DNA of 64,000 bases from Clusia tigrina. Taxonomy: Eukaryota > Arthropoda > Insecta > Diptera > Clusiidae. The stretch covers positions 150,329,488 through 150,393,487 of the forward strand of contig OV050030.1 of the NCBI GenBank assembly GCA_920105625.2. The letters run 5' to 3'. Position 1 is the stretch's first letter. Each line of letters begins with the position of its first letter. Both the position numbers and the translations under genes were made by a program. Below are positions 1 to 12,463 of this stretch, piece after piece. The notes beneath the pieces were generated by a model. The model had not been told where the DNA came from. It saw only the letters and a program-made list of their open reading frames with translations, and did no database searches.

Positions 1-2268
1 ATATCCCATCCGTCCACATGAGAAGCATTTCAACCCCTGTTGGGTGTTGCCTAACCTTTGTCCACCCCTAGAATTCCAATTTGGTCGCTGCTGACCATTC
101 CCCGTGTTGAAAGGATTTCTTCCTTGGTTAATCCCTTCCGTTGAGTTGACTCGAGGACTACTGCCCCTGCTGTCCCTTAAGGGTGGATCCGGGCGCCTCG
201 TACCTGGCTGCCTTTCATTTTGATCCCATTTAATATCTATTCGGCACTGTCTACTTGCCTCATGACCATATGTTTGGCACTCCATACAATGGGGCGTATT
301 CTTGCGTGTAATGCATTCATCCCATGTATGGCCTGGCTTATGGCAGAATGAACATGTGGGAGCCCTCTGTACAACCCCCCTGTGCGGATTTCTCTGACAC
401 GCGGCTCTGCTGTCGGAGATACCGGGATTATATGCTCCTCTGTATACGTTTGGGACGAAATTATTTCCTTCTCTATCCATGACAGCGGCAGTTAAATTGT
501 CCTGTCTATTTTCCAACATATGTATCTCCCCCAATCCGGCCGTACTCCGTTCCACAAGGACTTGCGCTCGAATTGCTTCTTCTACCAATTCCTCCAGATT
601 TCCTGTTTTGCTATTCAGCATATGAATTTTAAGAGCGGAATTGCGGAGCCCCACTACGAAAGTCGTTAACACTGACTTGTCAACTTCGTACAATAACGCG
701 GTATCACCAACGCCATCGTACTTATTTTTGACTACTTCTTGGGCCAACATCCGAAGTGACTCCAAACGCCTACCAAAGGCGCGAATGTCTTCCCCTGCCA
801 GTTGTTTCCCGATTCTAATCTCCTGGGATATATCTTCCAGAGTTCTCTCCTTAAGATAAGTTTTCTTCAGAAGGCCATAAAGCTCATTCACACTGGCGAA
901 TTGTTTTGGCAGCACAAGGTTGTACGCATCTCCAAATAACCTTTGCTTTATGCAGTCGAAGAAATCCTGTAACTCATCAGGGCTTATGCTCCGCTTTGCA
1001 AGCTCACAACCTTGAATGAACCTACTGAGTTCTGACCTTAAATCTGCTGAAGCAGCACCAGTAAACACAGGTACTAGCCTGGACACGGTCTTGGAGATAT
1101 CCTCGATACCCATTTTACGTATTCCTGTATTACTTATTACTAGTAAAATTTGAGAGTTATCCTTTTGGGTGGTTTCCAAATTCACTCCCCTTGGATCTGA
1201 AATGTATTTGACTAGCGACGGACTCAAACTTATGAGTCTTCGACCGTTTGCCCCTACAGGCGAAATATCGTCCACTGTATTGGGACTTTGCTGCACCGTT
1301 ACTGCTTCTGGATCGTTTGGTGGATATACCTGATTTTTATTATTTATCGGACTTTCCGGAGAAAACGGCTCGACACCGATTTCCGATGCGCCAAATAAAA
1401 ACTCCGCTTCACTCTCCCCAGTCAAGTTTAATGTAGGCTTTACCACACGACCTATCCCTTCCGGAGTTAAATACTCCGGCCAGCGAACTTCTGGTGGCAG
1501 AGCTAATACTGTCTGCGTTTGAATTTGAGAAGTTGAAGCCGATCTCACTCTTGCTGGCTTAGTAATTGCCCCGATTCTTTTGAGCTCCAAGTTTTCCTTC
1601 TCCAGATGCGATGCGGCTTCCTCAGTTTCCCGGAGTTGCCTAGAAAGTACTCTAGTTTTATTTTCAAGGAACTCCGTATTTATCTTCAATTCCTCAGTAT
1701 CTTTGAAGACTTGGAAAAATTTTTCTTCCGTCCGACTCTGAATAGTAGCTAACGCTTGGTCTGCTGCTTCCAGAGTTGACAGGTTTCCACCGTCTCTCGC
1801 TAATCTCCAGAGTACCTGGGCTTCACTCTTGCTGGTTGCCTCTTCCAATTGTTCAAACAATTTTTCTGCGAACAATTTCACCTCAGTTTGCAGAGACCTA
1901 AGGTTGTCTCGAGCCCTGTCCTCCTGCGAACTAGGACTATCCTCCTGTGCCTCCAGCTCTTCTAAATCCAACTTGAATTTAGTCAACCAGTCTCGTGTCA
2001 AACCGTTGACGTGTAACGCGTAATCCTTGGTGAAGTATTCCTTGTCACCACAACAGTCCTTAAATTTTAACAACTCGTTGTTGCTGTTGAATACATTCAA
2101 CAATGCTTCCAACTCCGTTATGCGCTTGCGGTAGTACGCGCTGTTCTTCCTTGCTTTGCTATCCTTCCCACAATTTCTGATCCTCTTCTGAATTGCCTCG
2201 CTCTGTAGCCTTTGAGCTTCCAGCAATTTTATCGCTTCTCTTGGCGTTTCGATAGACCGAACAAATTC
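1..2268 (-). CDS. gag: Gag polyprotein of element A, partial, no 5' ATG
   Basis: An uninterrupted minus frame of 756 codons runs from just after a TAA (2271-2269) to the window edge. The N-terminal 250 or so residues are charged and Glu/Leu/Lys-rich, suggesting coiled coil. A gag-capsid-like segment follows from about residue 310. Then come zinc knuckles: a CX2CX4HX4C with ligands coded at 354-313, a second near-canonical one at about 306-258, and the start of a third (CFSC) at the window edge, where Tyr (TAT, 1-3) sits at the His position. The first in-frame ATG is only at 1113, well inside good coding sequence. The real start is therefore upstream, by splicing or a lost codon. The protein packages element RNA. 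It is truncated by the window, not visibly broken. Confidence 0.78.
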
Positions 2269-3627
2269 TTATCTATGACGCCGTAATAAATGGTACAAAC
2301 AGTTTTCTTGCTCTTTATATTTTTAATTTTATTAATAAACAATTTCCTTTTTTAAAATAAATAAACAAGTTAAGGTAATTAAACTAACAACTTATGTATA
2401 ACAAAGATATTATTCTTATAGTATTTCACGTCTCCTGCAGTGTTGTTCCTCCAATTGGCATACTTCTTGCCACAATCTATTGGCTTGCTCCCACGGCATA
2501 GGGACCTCCACTGTTTGCTGTTCCTCCAGTATTTTCCTCAAATACGCCATTCGCTTCCGTTCCCGAGTTTGCTCTCCTCCTCTTTTTCTAGTCCCAAACC
2601 GCTTTCCGTCCTTCAGTAACGACGTTATGTCCTTGAGTTGTCGCTCAGTGCTTCCAGTTTCATTTCCAACTTTCGTTTTCTTAAAAGTAAAGAGCGAAAT
2701 AATGTAATAGTGAGTCCTTAAATTCTCACTCAACACAATTTTGTTTCCATTTTCCCTAATGTAATACCGCGGAAATAAACTATATATCGATATTATACCT
2801 ATTCTAGTACAAAAATTATACTATTATTAGCATAACAATTATACTTACAATACTAATAACAAACAAAAAATGTTTGTTCGAAAATATTTCTCCTAACTAC
2901 GAAGAAGTTTTTGGTCTCGCAAAATTCCTTCCCAAAATATTTATACCCAAAGAAATAAATTTTACTGTAGAATCATACGCATTTTCATTACCGCACAATG
3001 ATATGCTTGCATGCTTCGTATTTTTAGTACGTAAAATTATTTTAACGTCGCTACGCAAATTGTAGTTTCCGAACTACTTAAACTCGATGCACAACACGTG
3101 TTGTAAACATTTCTCTTTACCTAGTACCCTAAGCTCAAAATGCCAAATATTAAAATCAAATTTCATATGTTCGTTTTGAAACATCATAAATTCACAAAAT
3201 CTAAATTTAAAATAATTTAATTATTTTCAAAATAGATGGCATAGCTCAATAGACAATACAAATGTCCCTCACGACAAACAAACTCAAAACCCCTACCAAA
3301 AAAATCCTCACAGCTAGGATGAACATACATAGACCGTCCGATCATACTGACGGTTTATGGTTGCCATACAAAGCTGCGTGCAACAGCGCAAACGCGCCTA
3401 TAGGTTGCGACTTCTTTGACCAGCGCTACGGCGCCTTCAGGGTCGCAGAAGTATCTACTTATTCTACGCTACTATACACTCTACTCACCATAATTTTTCC
3501 TGATGACATCTTTATTCCACAGTGTCCTTAATGCTGGGGTATTGTCCTTAGATGAGGTCCTTCTAATTCGTTGCAGGATGCCTCTCTGCTTCAGGGTTCC
3601 TTGCCCTGGGATTACTCCAATAGGTCC
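2269..3627 (-). other. Leader region of element A with possible splice donor
   Basis: About 1.36 kb between primer site and gag. On the minus strand a short ATG-initiated peptide at 3509 is followed by GTGAGT at 3488-3483, a consensus 5' splice donor. A 106-codon minus ORF (2736-2416) lies in the middle; it resembles nothing I recognise and may be chance. The long gag frame lacks a 5' ATG, so splicing of a leader exon into gag is possible. However, the nearest AG acceptors do not all give the right phase, so this stays a hypothesis. Confidence 0.35.
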
Positions 3628-3645
3628 TTAAGACCGGCTGCGCCA
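3628..3645 (-). other. Primer binding site of element A (tRNA-Ser-like)
   Basis: The minus strand reads TGGCGCAGCCGGTC beginning three bases inside the LTR edge. It resembles the TGGCGCAGTCGG type used by 17.6/297-like elements, which pair with tRNA-Ser. Its position next to the LTR supports the LTR call. Confidence 0.65.
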
Positions 3646-3648
3646 AAA

Positions 3649-3970
3649 TGTTGGGGATCTCGAGTCCTTGCCTGACTGGGGACGTCCTGTCGCAGTTCTT
3701 CCGGGCGCGTGGCTGGAAAATCAAGAACCCTAGCGTGGAAATTAAACACTGTAACTTTTAGTTTCAAAACACAACAGAGATCTATTATTACGAAACCTAA
3801 TACTTATATACTATTTTTTAAACATCTATCTCAGTCTGTGAACTGACCTTTCTGGTGTTCCAGTTCTGCACCTGCTAATTGGTGTCAGTTGGTCAAGCCA
3901 ACTGACCCACTTCAAAAGTGGCGACGGTGCACTACGCTGCCCTCGTCGACTCGACTGCGGAACTGTAACA
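3649..3970 (-). repeat. 5' LTR of element A (322 bp)
   Basis: Bounded by short inverted termini: TGTTGGGG at 3649 and GTAACA ending at 3970. It contains an AT-rich promoter-like stretch (minus TATAAG near 3800) and abuts the primer binding site. Only one LTR is in the window, so the outer edge rests on the TGTT/AACA termini alone. Confidence 0.65.
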
Positions 3971-4159
3971 CCCTAAAAGCTTACATAATAACGTTGCACA
4001 GATCACATTAACTTGAAATACTTAAACCCTAGAAGTATGCCTTATTATAGCACCGTTTTAGCACATGCTAATTCAACATAGTGTGGCATCTATTAGGAGT
4101 CGGTGCTGTGAGTAAACTACACGTAGGTAGTATGGTTCTAACTCACAACAACAGTAAGG

Positions 4160-4900
4160 CAGGTCCTCATAAAGTACCAGTATATGTCAAGAGTTGCACG
4201 AAAAAAACCAATGCTTTCAACACAATACATTGAAAAGCAATTGTCTTTCGATAGGATGTACGTGGGCAAACCGAATGTCTATTGGGATGACGCTATATTT
4301 TGCGATGATACCAAATTCATACCTTACAATAATGGTGGGCCAAATAAATTGTGGCGACAACCGTTAAACGCATTGGAAAACCAAAATATTATATTATTTT
4401 CTAATATTAAAATTCGGCAAACTTTCTGTCATGGTATCGGGGTGCATATTCAGTAAAGTAGAAGGAAAACTAGCTTTCATAGATAATAAAATGGATATTT
4501 CGATATTTTCAAATACTATTTGGTAAAAAGCGGAGATCATTGTGGGTTCAATATTGATAAAAATTAGCAATTCAAATTGTATCAAAATAATGACCCAAAA
4601 CATAAGGCGCATATGGTAGGGATGTGGGTTCTTTATAATTAAAAAAAAGTGTTAGATACGGCAGCCCAGAGAGTGCACACTTGAACCCCATTGAAAATTT
4701 TTGTGGAACATTTAAGAAAGAAGGGGCGAGAGGCAATCAAAAGGTGGATCAGAGCTCAAAACTGCAATACTATAGGAATGAAATAATATACCAAGCTAAT
4801 ACAATGCGCAGAAGTTGATTTATTCCATGAGGAGAATACTACAAGTCGTTATAGATGATAGAGGGGGCCATACAAAATATTAAAATCTTTTATAGTGCTA
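4160..4900 (+). pseudogene. Tc1-like transposase remnant
   Basis: DD34E-type transposase fragments appear in shifting plus frames. An ORF at 4184-4456 carries the KKP, YW and DDTKF region, equivalent to the first catalytic Asp block (usually SDESKF). A frame near 4587-4630 carries NNDPKH, the second Asp block. Near 4680-4710 is HLNPIENF with the catalytic Glu. At least three frameshifts or stops separate these blocks. The N-terminal DNA-binding half is missing and no inverted repeats were recognised, so it is a dead, truncated copy. Confidence 0.75.
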
Positions 4901-6240
4901 ATTTTCTTTTGTTTCTTTCATTTTTATAAATAAGTTCTGATTTCTTTCTTGACAGTAAATTTTTTGACTATTTTTGTTTTTATATTTTTTGTTTCTTAAT
5001 TTTAATATTAGTATGTTTGTTGTTGTTGTTCATTAGTAAATACATGAATTAAATGAGAAGAAATAAAAAAAATACTCAAAACAATAAGGAAGTACTAAAT
5101 ACGGGCTCTAAAAAATAAAATCACCACGGACTGTCTATTTGAAGAATTGATATAAGCAATAGAAACATAGAAGATGCTAGAGATACGTGTTATGTCAAAG
5201 TGAATACACATTTGTTGTAAATGCTTCTAAACACATTGAAACTTGTTGCACAAAGTAAATGTTGCTATGCCAAAATTAAGAACATATAGAAGTATATAGA
5301 CATTGTTGCAATTATTGTTTCATCTAAGTATATAAAACCTCAAGAATGATAAAATAGAAGATGGCGCCAATGCTGGTACGCATCTCGTATTAAGGCGCAC
5401 ACGAAATGAGAGAACAGCAAAAATGCATACATTTTTGTGTGAGAAATGTGATAATTTGTGTTTAATATTAAATATTTTAATATTTATCGCATTCTATGAT
5501 AATATTTATATAAATATATGTGAAATAATATATTATAATTTATTTGGCATTAAAATTTTTGATCTAATCAATAATTTGTTGGTTAGATTTTTGTCGTGAA
5601 AGTTGTTATTTACTGTTTTGGTGTGATAATGGGAATATAAAATGAAATAATTATGGGAAATAAAATTCTAATATGTGTATATTTATTAAATATATGTGTA
5701 TTTATATAATATTAATTTATTTATGTTTATTAAATCACTACACAAAATTCATTTTTTCTTTTTTGGTACATTTTCATGTACCAGCTTAATCCGCTGCTTA
5801 AGTACATTTTATCGAACGACTTTTTCAATAATTTGTGTTCATTTACTTACAAGTGCCTTTATTAAGTTATATATTATTAAAAATAATTAAAAGCATTTTA
5901 AGTCATAAATTATTGCCTTTGCACATGTATTTTTCATATAAAAAAAATATTTTAAAGCGCCTTTTGACGTCACAGCCAATCAGCTGTACTGTTTTTTTGT
6001 CGAGAGAGGAATAGCGGAGCAGCGCATGTCGCAAACTTCTATTTTATCAATATTGAGAAAAACTTATGTGAAAGTGAATGTTACTATGTTACATTAAATA
6101 TATCTAAAAGTTAGAACAATCTAATCTAAATATCTAACTAATAAAAAAATTTAAATAAAAGAAATTCAGTACGGCCGAACTCATTAAAAGTTATAAATAA
6201 AACTGAAAATAAAAATAAATAATTACGACAAAATAAAATG
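4901..6240. other. AT-rich stretch without a recognisable gene
   Basis: No coding signal found. It contains a short GTT run (about 5019) and AT-rich low-complexity sequence. Bases 5099-5134 nearly match 13120-13157 inside the reverse transcriptase of gypsy element B, so a scrap of that family lies here. A TGGCGCC string at 5364 sits where a primer site of element B could be, but I could not define an LTR beside it. The 64-codon ORF at 5696-5890 looks like chance. Confidence 0.4.
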
Positions 6241-7993
6241 GCACTGACACTAGCAGAGGCGTTAAGAGAAGCATATCACACACTACTTAAGATGACGTCA
6301 CAACAATTTTATCGCTGACAAACGAACAGGAACAACAAATTATATGCAAGGTTTTATCCAACAAGGTGAAGGCCGAGCATTGCATGTCGTCGAACAACTT
6401 AGCGAACCAAGCTTTGAAGATAGGAAGAACTTGGTGTTAAATAAACATTTTTAAGCCTAAGAAACGATGCAATGAATGTTAGAGCTTTAAATATTGAAGA
6501 TTTACACAAGAACTTTGGAACTATTTCACAAACTATGAACACAATATAATTTTAGAAGGTGCAAGTGATATTTTATATACACTACATAAGAATTCAATAT
6601 CAATTTTTAATGTTTACTTACAATTCTTGCCTTTTAATGTAAAAACTAGATGGAAATAACTTTCACTTTCTATTTACAAAATAATATGTTGCACGATATT
6701 AATATAGACAACGGCACTATAAAGGGTGATGCTCACTTAAAAAATAATAAGTATAATCGTAATTTTGTCAATAATTCCAGGGCGTTCCTTCATAATAGAA
6801 ATATAAAGGGAAGTAATGAAAATAATATATATTTTTATAGACATAATTCAAATAGTTCCAATAATTTCAATACAAATTAAAAAATCTTAATAATTGTCAC
6901 AGAAATTTAGAAAATAAAAACTATTATGAAACTCTCAACAGCAATAACTAGGGTAGAGAGAATGCCAGTGGGAATGTTCGGGGTGGAGCAAGTGAATATA
7001 GAAATTTCAGATATGCAAACAACTCCGGAATGTTTCTTACAATGCGGGATACAATTGGCAGCTCCATGCTGTTCCAATGGAAGTAGACAACATTGAAAAT
7101 TTTCAGCATTCTCCACATCGATCTATAGATCTTACCATGGAAGGCATTTCAATACGGTCTGTGTAGTGGGTAGCGGATCGGCTACAACGTTAGGTGATCT
7201 TAAAATGTTTGCAAATTTGCATAGCCGTAGAACATTAAAAAAACCTATCTTCATAAAAACACTTTTTGCATCCGAAGTCATATCAGAGGAAGTCAATGTT
7301 AATAATCTTGTATAATTTGCGAAAGAAAACGAAACAATGTCTATTAAACTATTAAATCTGAAAAACAAGTAATTCCAATGAAAATCTTATGAAAAATTCT
7401 TGTCCCTTTAAAATTTCTAACTGATTTTTCACAAAAAGTAGTACATGTCAACCACAAATTAATTGTTTGCTAATAATAAGGTTGCTTTCATAATAATGAT
7501 AAATTTTATGCTTATTGTTCTCAAACTGACACATATCCTGACACGTTTTCATTAAAAAAAGCAATATCAATATAGATCCATTAATTAACACTGTTTTGAA
7601 TATCGAAGAGAGACGGTTATAAAATCCAAAAATATATTTTTCCAAGGAGATCAATACTTATCTGCTTTAGAATCTGTTAAACATAAAATCATAACGAATC
7701 CTCATGCTCCTATATACAGGAAAAACTATCGAAATCCATATGAACTGGAGGAAGGAATTAATTCCCAGTTGAAGTCTATGGTGGATAATGGTACAATTAG
7801 GCCAAGTAAATCTCCTTAGAACTCTCCCTTGTGGATCGTTGAGAAGAAGTCGGGTTGTGGTAGCATAAAGAAATAGCGTCTGGTAATAATTTACAGAAAA
7901 TGAAATAGCTTCACTATCGAAGCCAAATTTCCATTACCACACATAGAGTCACTCTTTGAAAAGGTAGGACTAGCACAATATTTCTCCAAAAAA
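6241..7993 (+). pseudogene. Gypsy element B: decayed gag/protease and N-terminal reverse transcriptase
   Basis: First of three pieces of one plus-strand gypsy element. From about 7675 to 7985 the frame gives a typical start of a Ty3/gypsy reverse transcriptase: a NPHAPIYRK block, the DNGTIRPSKSP block, the LWIVEKK block and the PLPHIESLFEKVG block that precedes the first catalytic motif. In-frame stops occur in the PSKSP, KKxR and YRK regions. Upstream, 6241-7670 is Asn-rich and probably derives from gag and protease, but frames are too broken to prove it. The frame stops at the poly-T of the Jockey insertion and resumes at 12759. Confidence 0.68.
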
Positions 7994-8222
7994 AATTTTT
8001 TTTTTTTTTTTTTTAGGCAATTCATATATATTGTAACAACTCATATGGAGACTAACAATAAGTAAATATATCTTAAAACTAGACAACAATGTATCACTGT
8101 ATGGAGAAGATATTAGTGAACACTTATTATTTTAGAAAAACAATAAAAATAAAAGTAATTATAGAAATTAATAATGATGGCTTATTTAATAATAGTTTAC
8201 AATGGTGATAGCTCTGCTCCCT

Positions 8223-9546
8223 TCAAGCGGGTCGTGGGCTTGTTTGTAGTAAATTCCTAGCTAGTATATTGGGGTGGTTCGATAATTTTAGTTGGTACTT
8301 CTTTTTGACATCTGAATGCCTCTGACCTATTAGGGGCACACCTAGATCTCGGTGAATGTTTAGGTTTTTCATGAACCACGGTGCACCAGTAATTGTGCGT
8401 AGTATTTTAGACTTTGTCCTTTGCAACAGTTCGGTGTTTGATGCTTTTGTTTCTCCCCACAGCTGAATTCCATATGTCCAGATGGGTACTATTATGGCTT
8501 TGTATAAGAGTACTTTGTAGTCAAGGCTTAGTTTTGAGTTTGAATTTAAAAGCCAGTTAAGACTTGCAGCTTTTAGTTTGATTTGCGCTCTTTTCTTTTC
8601 TATGTGTGTCCTCCACGCAAGGCGTCTGTCGAGGTGAATGCCTAAATATTTCATATCTGTCTCCTGTGGGATAGTTTTGTTGTTGAGTATGATTGGAGGA
8701 CACGTCCGTTTGTTGAATGTAAATATTATGTGTGTGCTTTTTTGTTCATTTGCTGTGATGCGCAAATTTTCAACAACGTGTAAATGTTCGTTGAGATCAC
8801 GCGATGCTATTTGACGGTGCTTGTGGCAAATAAAATCGCAGTGTCATCGGCAAAAGTTCAGGTGAGCAGATATTTGTTTGTTGGTGAATCTGAGGTGTAT
8901 TGTGTCTACAGTATCGGTCCAAGAACACTTCCTTGAGGTACTCCAGCCAATATATCCATTTCTGGTGAAAGGTAATCCTTACATTTGACTTGAAATCGTC
9001 TACCCTTTAAGTATGATTCCAGGATACTATGGATATTTGAAGGCAGAAATTTTCTTATTTTGAAGACGAGGCCCTCATGCCCACTTTGTCAAAGGCTTGT
9101 GCGACATCGAGGAACACTGCAGAGCAGTATTGTTTCTCCTCGAACGCCTTTCTGATTTGGGACACTAGTCTGTGTACTTGTTCAATAGTGCCATGCTTTT
9201 TTTGAAAGCCAAACTGGTGGTTAGGTATTACTTTATTCTGTGCCAGATATGGAGTTAATTTTGATAGCAATAATTTCCCGAATAGTTTCGAGACGACGGA
9301 TAACGAGACTTGTGTTGGAGATTTGCCAGGTTTGGGTATCAAGATTACGTGGGACAGTTTCCAAACTTGAGGAAAGTAACCTTGTCTAAGAATTGTGTTA
9401 AATAATATTGTTAAATGCTTTAGTGCAAGCGGAGGTAGCTCCATCAACATCTTTGTGGTTATCAGATCGTGGCCTGCCGCTTTATTTTTATCTAAATGAG
9501 TTGAGATAAAATACCACACTTCTTGAGGCCTCAACCGTAGGTCCAT
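8223..9546 (-). pseudogene. Jockey copy 1 ORF2: reverse transcriptase pieces
   Basis: The ORF at 9546-9055 carries the RT N-terminus (AGHDLITTKM, VILIPKPGKSP, FGFQKKHGT and LDVAQAFDKV blocks; the last includes the first catalytic Asp). The frame breaks, then the catalytic box appears as FADD at 8854-8843 in a different frame. The ORF at 8765-8223 carries the region after the palm (YLGIHLDRRLAW, thumb-like YGIQLWGE). Several frameshifts and stops. The segment normally holding the PQGSVLGP box is damaged. Functional retrotransposition from this copy is very unlikely. Confidence 0.8.
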
Positions 9547-9985
9547 CTGTTGAATTAGGTTGTCTAATGTTGGTACTTTAAAGTTGTTACTAGGAGGATT
9601 TGGTTGGAATGCGATTTTAAAATGTTGAGCAAAAGCTTGTCCCTTCTCCTCATTGCTTCTTGCCCATCTTCTGTCTATAAATCTTATAAGCGAATCCGAT
9701 TCTGTAGGTTTATTCGTGTTTTTTACTGCCTTCCATAAAGAGTAGTTTGTGGATTCAAAGGGATTCAGGTGTGAGAATTAGGCCTATGTCTATTTTGCTG
9801 TTAATAAGAAAATTTTGCATTTCAAGTTGGTGCTAGCTAATACGTTCGTGTTCCAATGACAAATTTTTAGCGTATTCATTTGCTTGCAAGTATGGAGTTC
9901 AAAAGTTGATTTTGATTATTTATTAGTGCTTGCATCATTGATTGCATTGAGGACATGAACTGTATCATACATTGCGTTAAGGTCA
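9547..9985 (-). pseudogene. Jockey copy 1: ORF2 start, endonuclease remnant and ORF1 end
   Basis: Minus frame from 9985 to about 9880 is the Met/Gln-rich end of ORF1 and stops just before an ATG (about 9880) that opens ORF2 with KICHWNTN, the start of the endonuclease. Most of the endonuclease is missing: the frame soon meets stops and joins to the linker before the RT. The ORF1-stop/ORF2-start arrangement matches the second Jockey copy near 59190. Confidence 0.6.
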
Positions 9986-12463
9986 TGTCATGTTGGAGGA
10001 CTTTGAGCTGCAAGGCAGTGCGGCGGAAATGGCGAACCAGCTAGCGAGCCATCTAGAGAGCGCCTGCGATGCGGCGATGCCCAGGCGGGCCTATGGTGGA
10101 AACTATAAATCCGTTTATTGGTGGACGGACGAGATCGCCGGCCTACGCAAGGAATGCCACGTAGCAAGGCGAAGGCACCAGCGTGCAATAGGCAACCCAG
10201 ACTGCCTGCAACTGCGCCAGTTGTACAAAGGCTAAAAGAAGGCTGAAGACGGCCATAAAGGCGAGCAAGCGTAGGAGTTTCACCGAGCTATGTGCACAGG
10301 TTGAAGATAACCCGTGGGGCACGGCATATAGGCTCGTGATGAAAAAGCTCCCCTGCTACAGGCAGCCAGCCCCAAGCTGCCCAAACTTGCTCAAACGCAT
10401 TGTGGGAGAGCTCTTCCCAGTGCAAAATTATGTGCCTGATCAGTTCTCTCCAGAGCTGCGTGAAGAAGTACCCAGTGTAATGACAGAGGAGGTGTTGCGG
10501 GCGGTTGGAAAATTTGGGGACCAGAAGGCACCTGGCCCAGATGGAATTCCCAACCGAGTGTTGAAAACCGCAGCTGCACTACACTCAGAAACACTGAGGT
10601 CACTTTGCGACGCCTGTCTTAGGGAAGGAGTCTTCCCGAAACGGTGGAAAAGGCAGCGGTTGGTATTGATACCTAAGGCCGATAAGCCAGCAGAGGACCC
10701 ATCGGCCTACCGTCCCCTGTGCATGTTGGACACAGCAGGGAAGGTCTTGGAGCGGATTATCTGCGACTGGATCGACGAGGCGATAGTGTATGCCGGAGGA
10801 CTGGCGAGGCGCCAATATGGCTTCCGAAATGCCAGATCCACCGTGGACGCCATTGACGAACTCGTTCAAACGGCGAAGGAGGCGATTCAAGGCCAGAGAT
10901 GGAAGGGGGGTGCCAAGAGGTATTGCCTCGTGGTCACCCTCGACGTCAAGAACGCTTTTAACTCGGCCAGCTGGGCGCGCATAGCAGAAGCGCTGGCAGA
11001 GTTCAAAGTTCCCATCTATCGAGGGCGAATCATCACTAGTTATTTTAGCGACAGGATGCTATTATACGAGTCCGATAGAGGTGTAGAAACGTACAAGATC
11101 ACCGGAGGAGTTCCCCAGGGGTCTGTACTGGGACCACTTCTCTGGAACGTTATGTACGATGGCATTCTCCGCATACGGGTGCCCGATTACGTTTAAAATA
11201 TTCGGATATGCGGACGACATAGTGCTAGTGATCACGGCGAAACACCTGGAGGTGGTAATAGCAGAGGCCAATCACACAGTGGCCACTGTTGGAAGATGGC
11301 TGGCGGATGTTGGACTGAAGCTGGCAGAACACAAAACGGAGGCTATCCTTGTGTCAGGTCGAAAGGTACAGGAGGTGGTGGAGATAAGGGTTGGTGACTG
11401 CACCATTACCACGACCCCACATCTCAAATATCTAGGCGTCTGGATTGACGCAAGACTGACGTTCAAGGAGCACTTTCGGCGTTTAGGTGAGAATTCAGCG
11501 CGGACCTGTTTCCAGCTCTGCCGGATAATGCCAAACCTCGGAGGGCCACGGCACTGGAAAACACGGCTCATCTCAGGGGTCGTCAAATCCATAATCCTGT
11601 GTGGAGCGCCCATATGGGCTGAGAAGTCGAGCGTAAAGGCCTACGTTCGCACCATAGAGGCGACGTATAGGAGATGTGCGCTCCGCATGATGTCAGCACA
11701 CCGTACTGTGTCTGCAGACGCCGCGCTGGTGATGCCGGTATGATCCCGCTGGACCTGCTGGCCAAGGAGGCGTGGAGCCTATACTACGGCGAGAGTACGC
11801 ACGAGCTGAGTGCGGAAGATCGCGTAGCAGGCATTAGCCAAAGCACCATACAGGAGTGGCAAGCCCGATGGGATGCATCCGAAAAGGGCCGTTGGACGAG
11901 GAGATTGATCCCTGATCTCCAACGCTGGATGAATAGGTCGCATGGAGAGATGAACTATCACGTCACACAGCTGCTGACCGGCCACGGAGGTTTCCGGGCG
12001 TACCTACACAGATTCCGCCTGGAGGAATCCCCCTGCTGCGATAATTGTGAAGGCACGGAGCCCGAGGACGTGGAACATGTCCTTTTTTCATGTCCACGAT
12101 ACAGCGGTGCCAGAGCGGTACTGCAAAGAGTCTGCGGAGAACCTTTGACCCCGGACAACCTCGTGCACTATATGCTCGAGTGCCCGGAGAAATGGGACGT
12201 GGTGTGTGACACCTCGGCCGCAATTATGCGAGCCCTCCGCCACTTGGAGTGGCGGCGACGTTCAGGGAATCAATAGGAGGGGTCCATTGACCAACCCACT
12301 CCCAGACGAAGTATTGTTTAACGGCTATGTACCGTCTGGGAGGCTTCTGAGGAGGTGGCTTTAGTGGGTAAGGGCCCCACACTACTGGTGCGAGAGCGCC
12401 CAGTGTCTGTTTGCAGATTTCCACCTCCGAACCAATCAAAAAAAAAAAAAAAAAAAAAAAAAG
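9986..12463 (+). mobile_element. R1-clade LINE copy 1, 5'-truncated (plus)
   Basis: Nearly identical to bases 29285-31775 of the full-length copy, from the end of the endonuclease through the 3' UTR. It ends in a poly-A run (12438-12463). The 5' boundary is the point where homology starts (GTCATGTTGG). It lies within ORF1 of Jockey copy 1, in opposite orientation. I could not identify a target duplication. The flanks are not the ACAY-type sequence seen at the full-length copy. Confidence 0.9.
9990..12276 (+). pseudogene. R1-clade copy 1 ORF2: reverse transcriptase and C-terminal zinc motif
   Basis: Three plus frames follow one another: 9990-10235, 10336-11196 (RT with KAPGPDGIPN, LIPKADKP, LDVKNAFNSA and GGVPQGSVLGP blocks) and 11159-11743 (YADD at 11207-11218). 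A fourth, 11674-12276, carries the C-terminal CX2C..H..C motif (CCDNC, HVLFSC). Versus the longer copy there is a 2-bp loss near 10227 and a base change/insertion near 11192 breaking the RT before YADD. The break at about 11735 is shared with the full copy. Confidence 0.85.

Larger units (their letters stand above)
1..3970 (-). mobile_element. LTR retrotransposon A, 5' part (Ty3/gypsy type, minus strand)
   Basis: Read on the minus strand it runs LTR (3970-3649), primer binding site, about 1.35 kb of leader, then a long gag frame that leaves the window at base 1. Protease, reverse transcriptase and the 3' LTR must lie to the left, outside the window. Class is inferred from the zinc knuckles and from a primer site resembling that of 17.6/297-type gypsy elements. 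No second LTR is present, so a target duplication cannot be tested. Confidence 0.8.

Noticed and set aside
2416..2736. 106-codon minus ORF in the leader of element A as a separate gene
   Set aside because: No similarity recognised and it lies between primer site and gag; insufficient support.
5340..5380. TGGCGCC at 5364 as a primer binding site of element B with an LTR upstream
   Set aside because: No repeat partner or terminal TG/CA could be found upstream; kept only as a remark.
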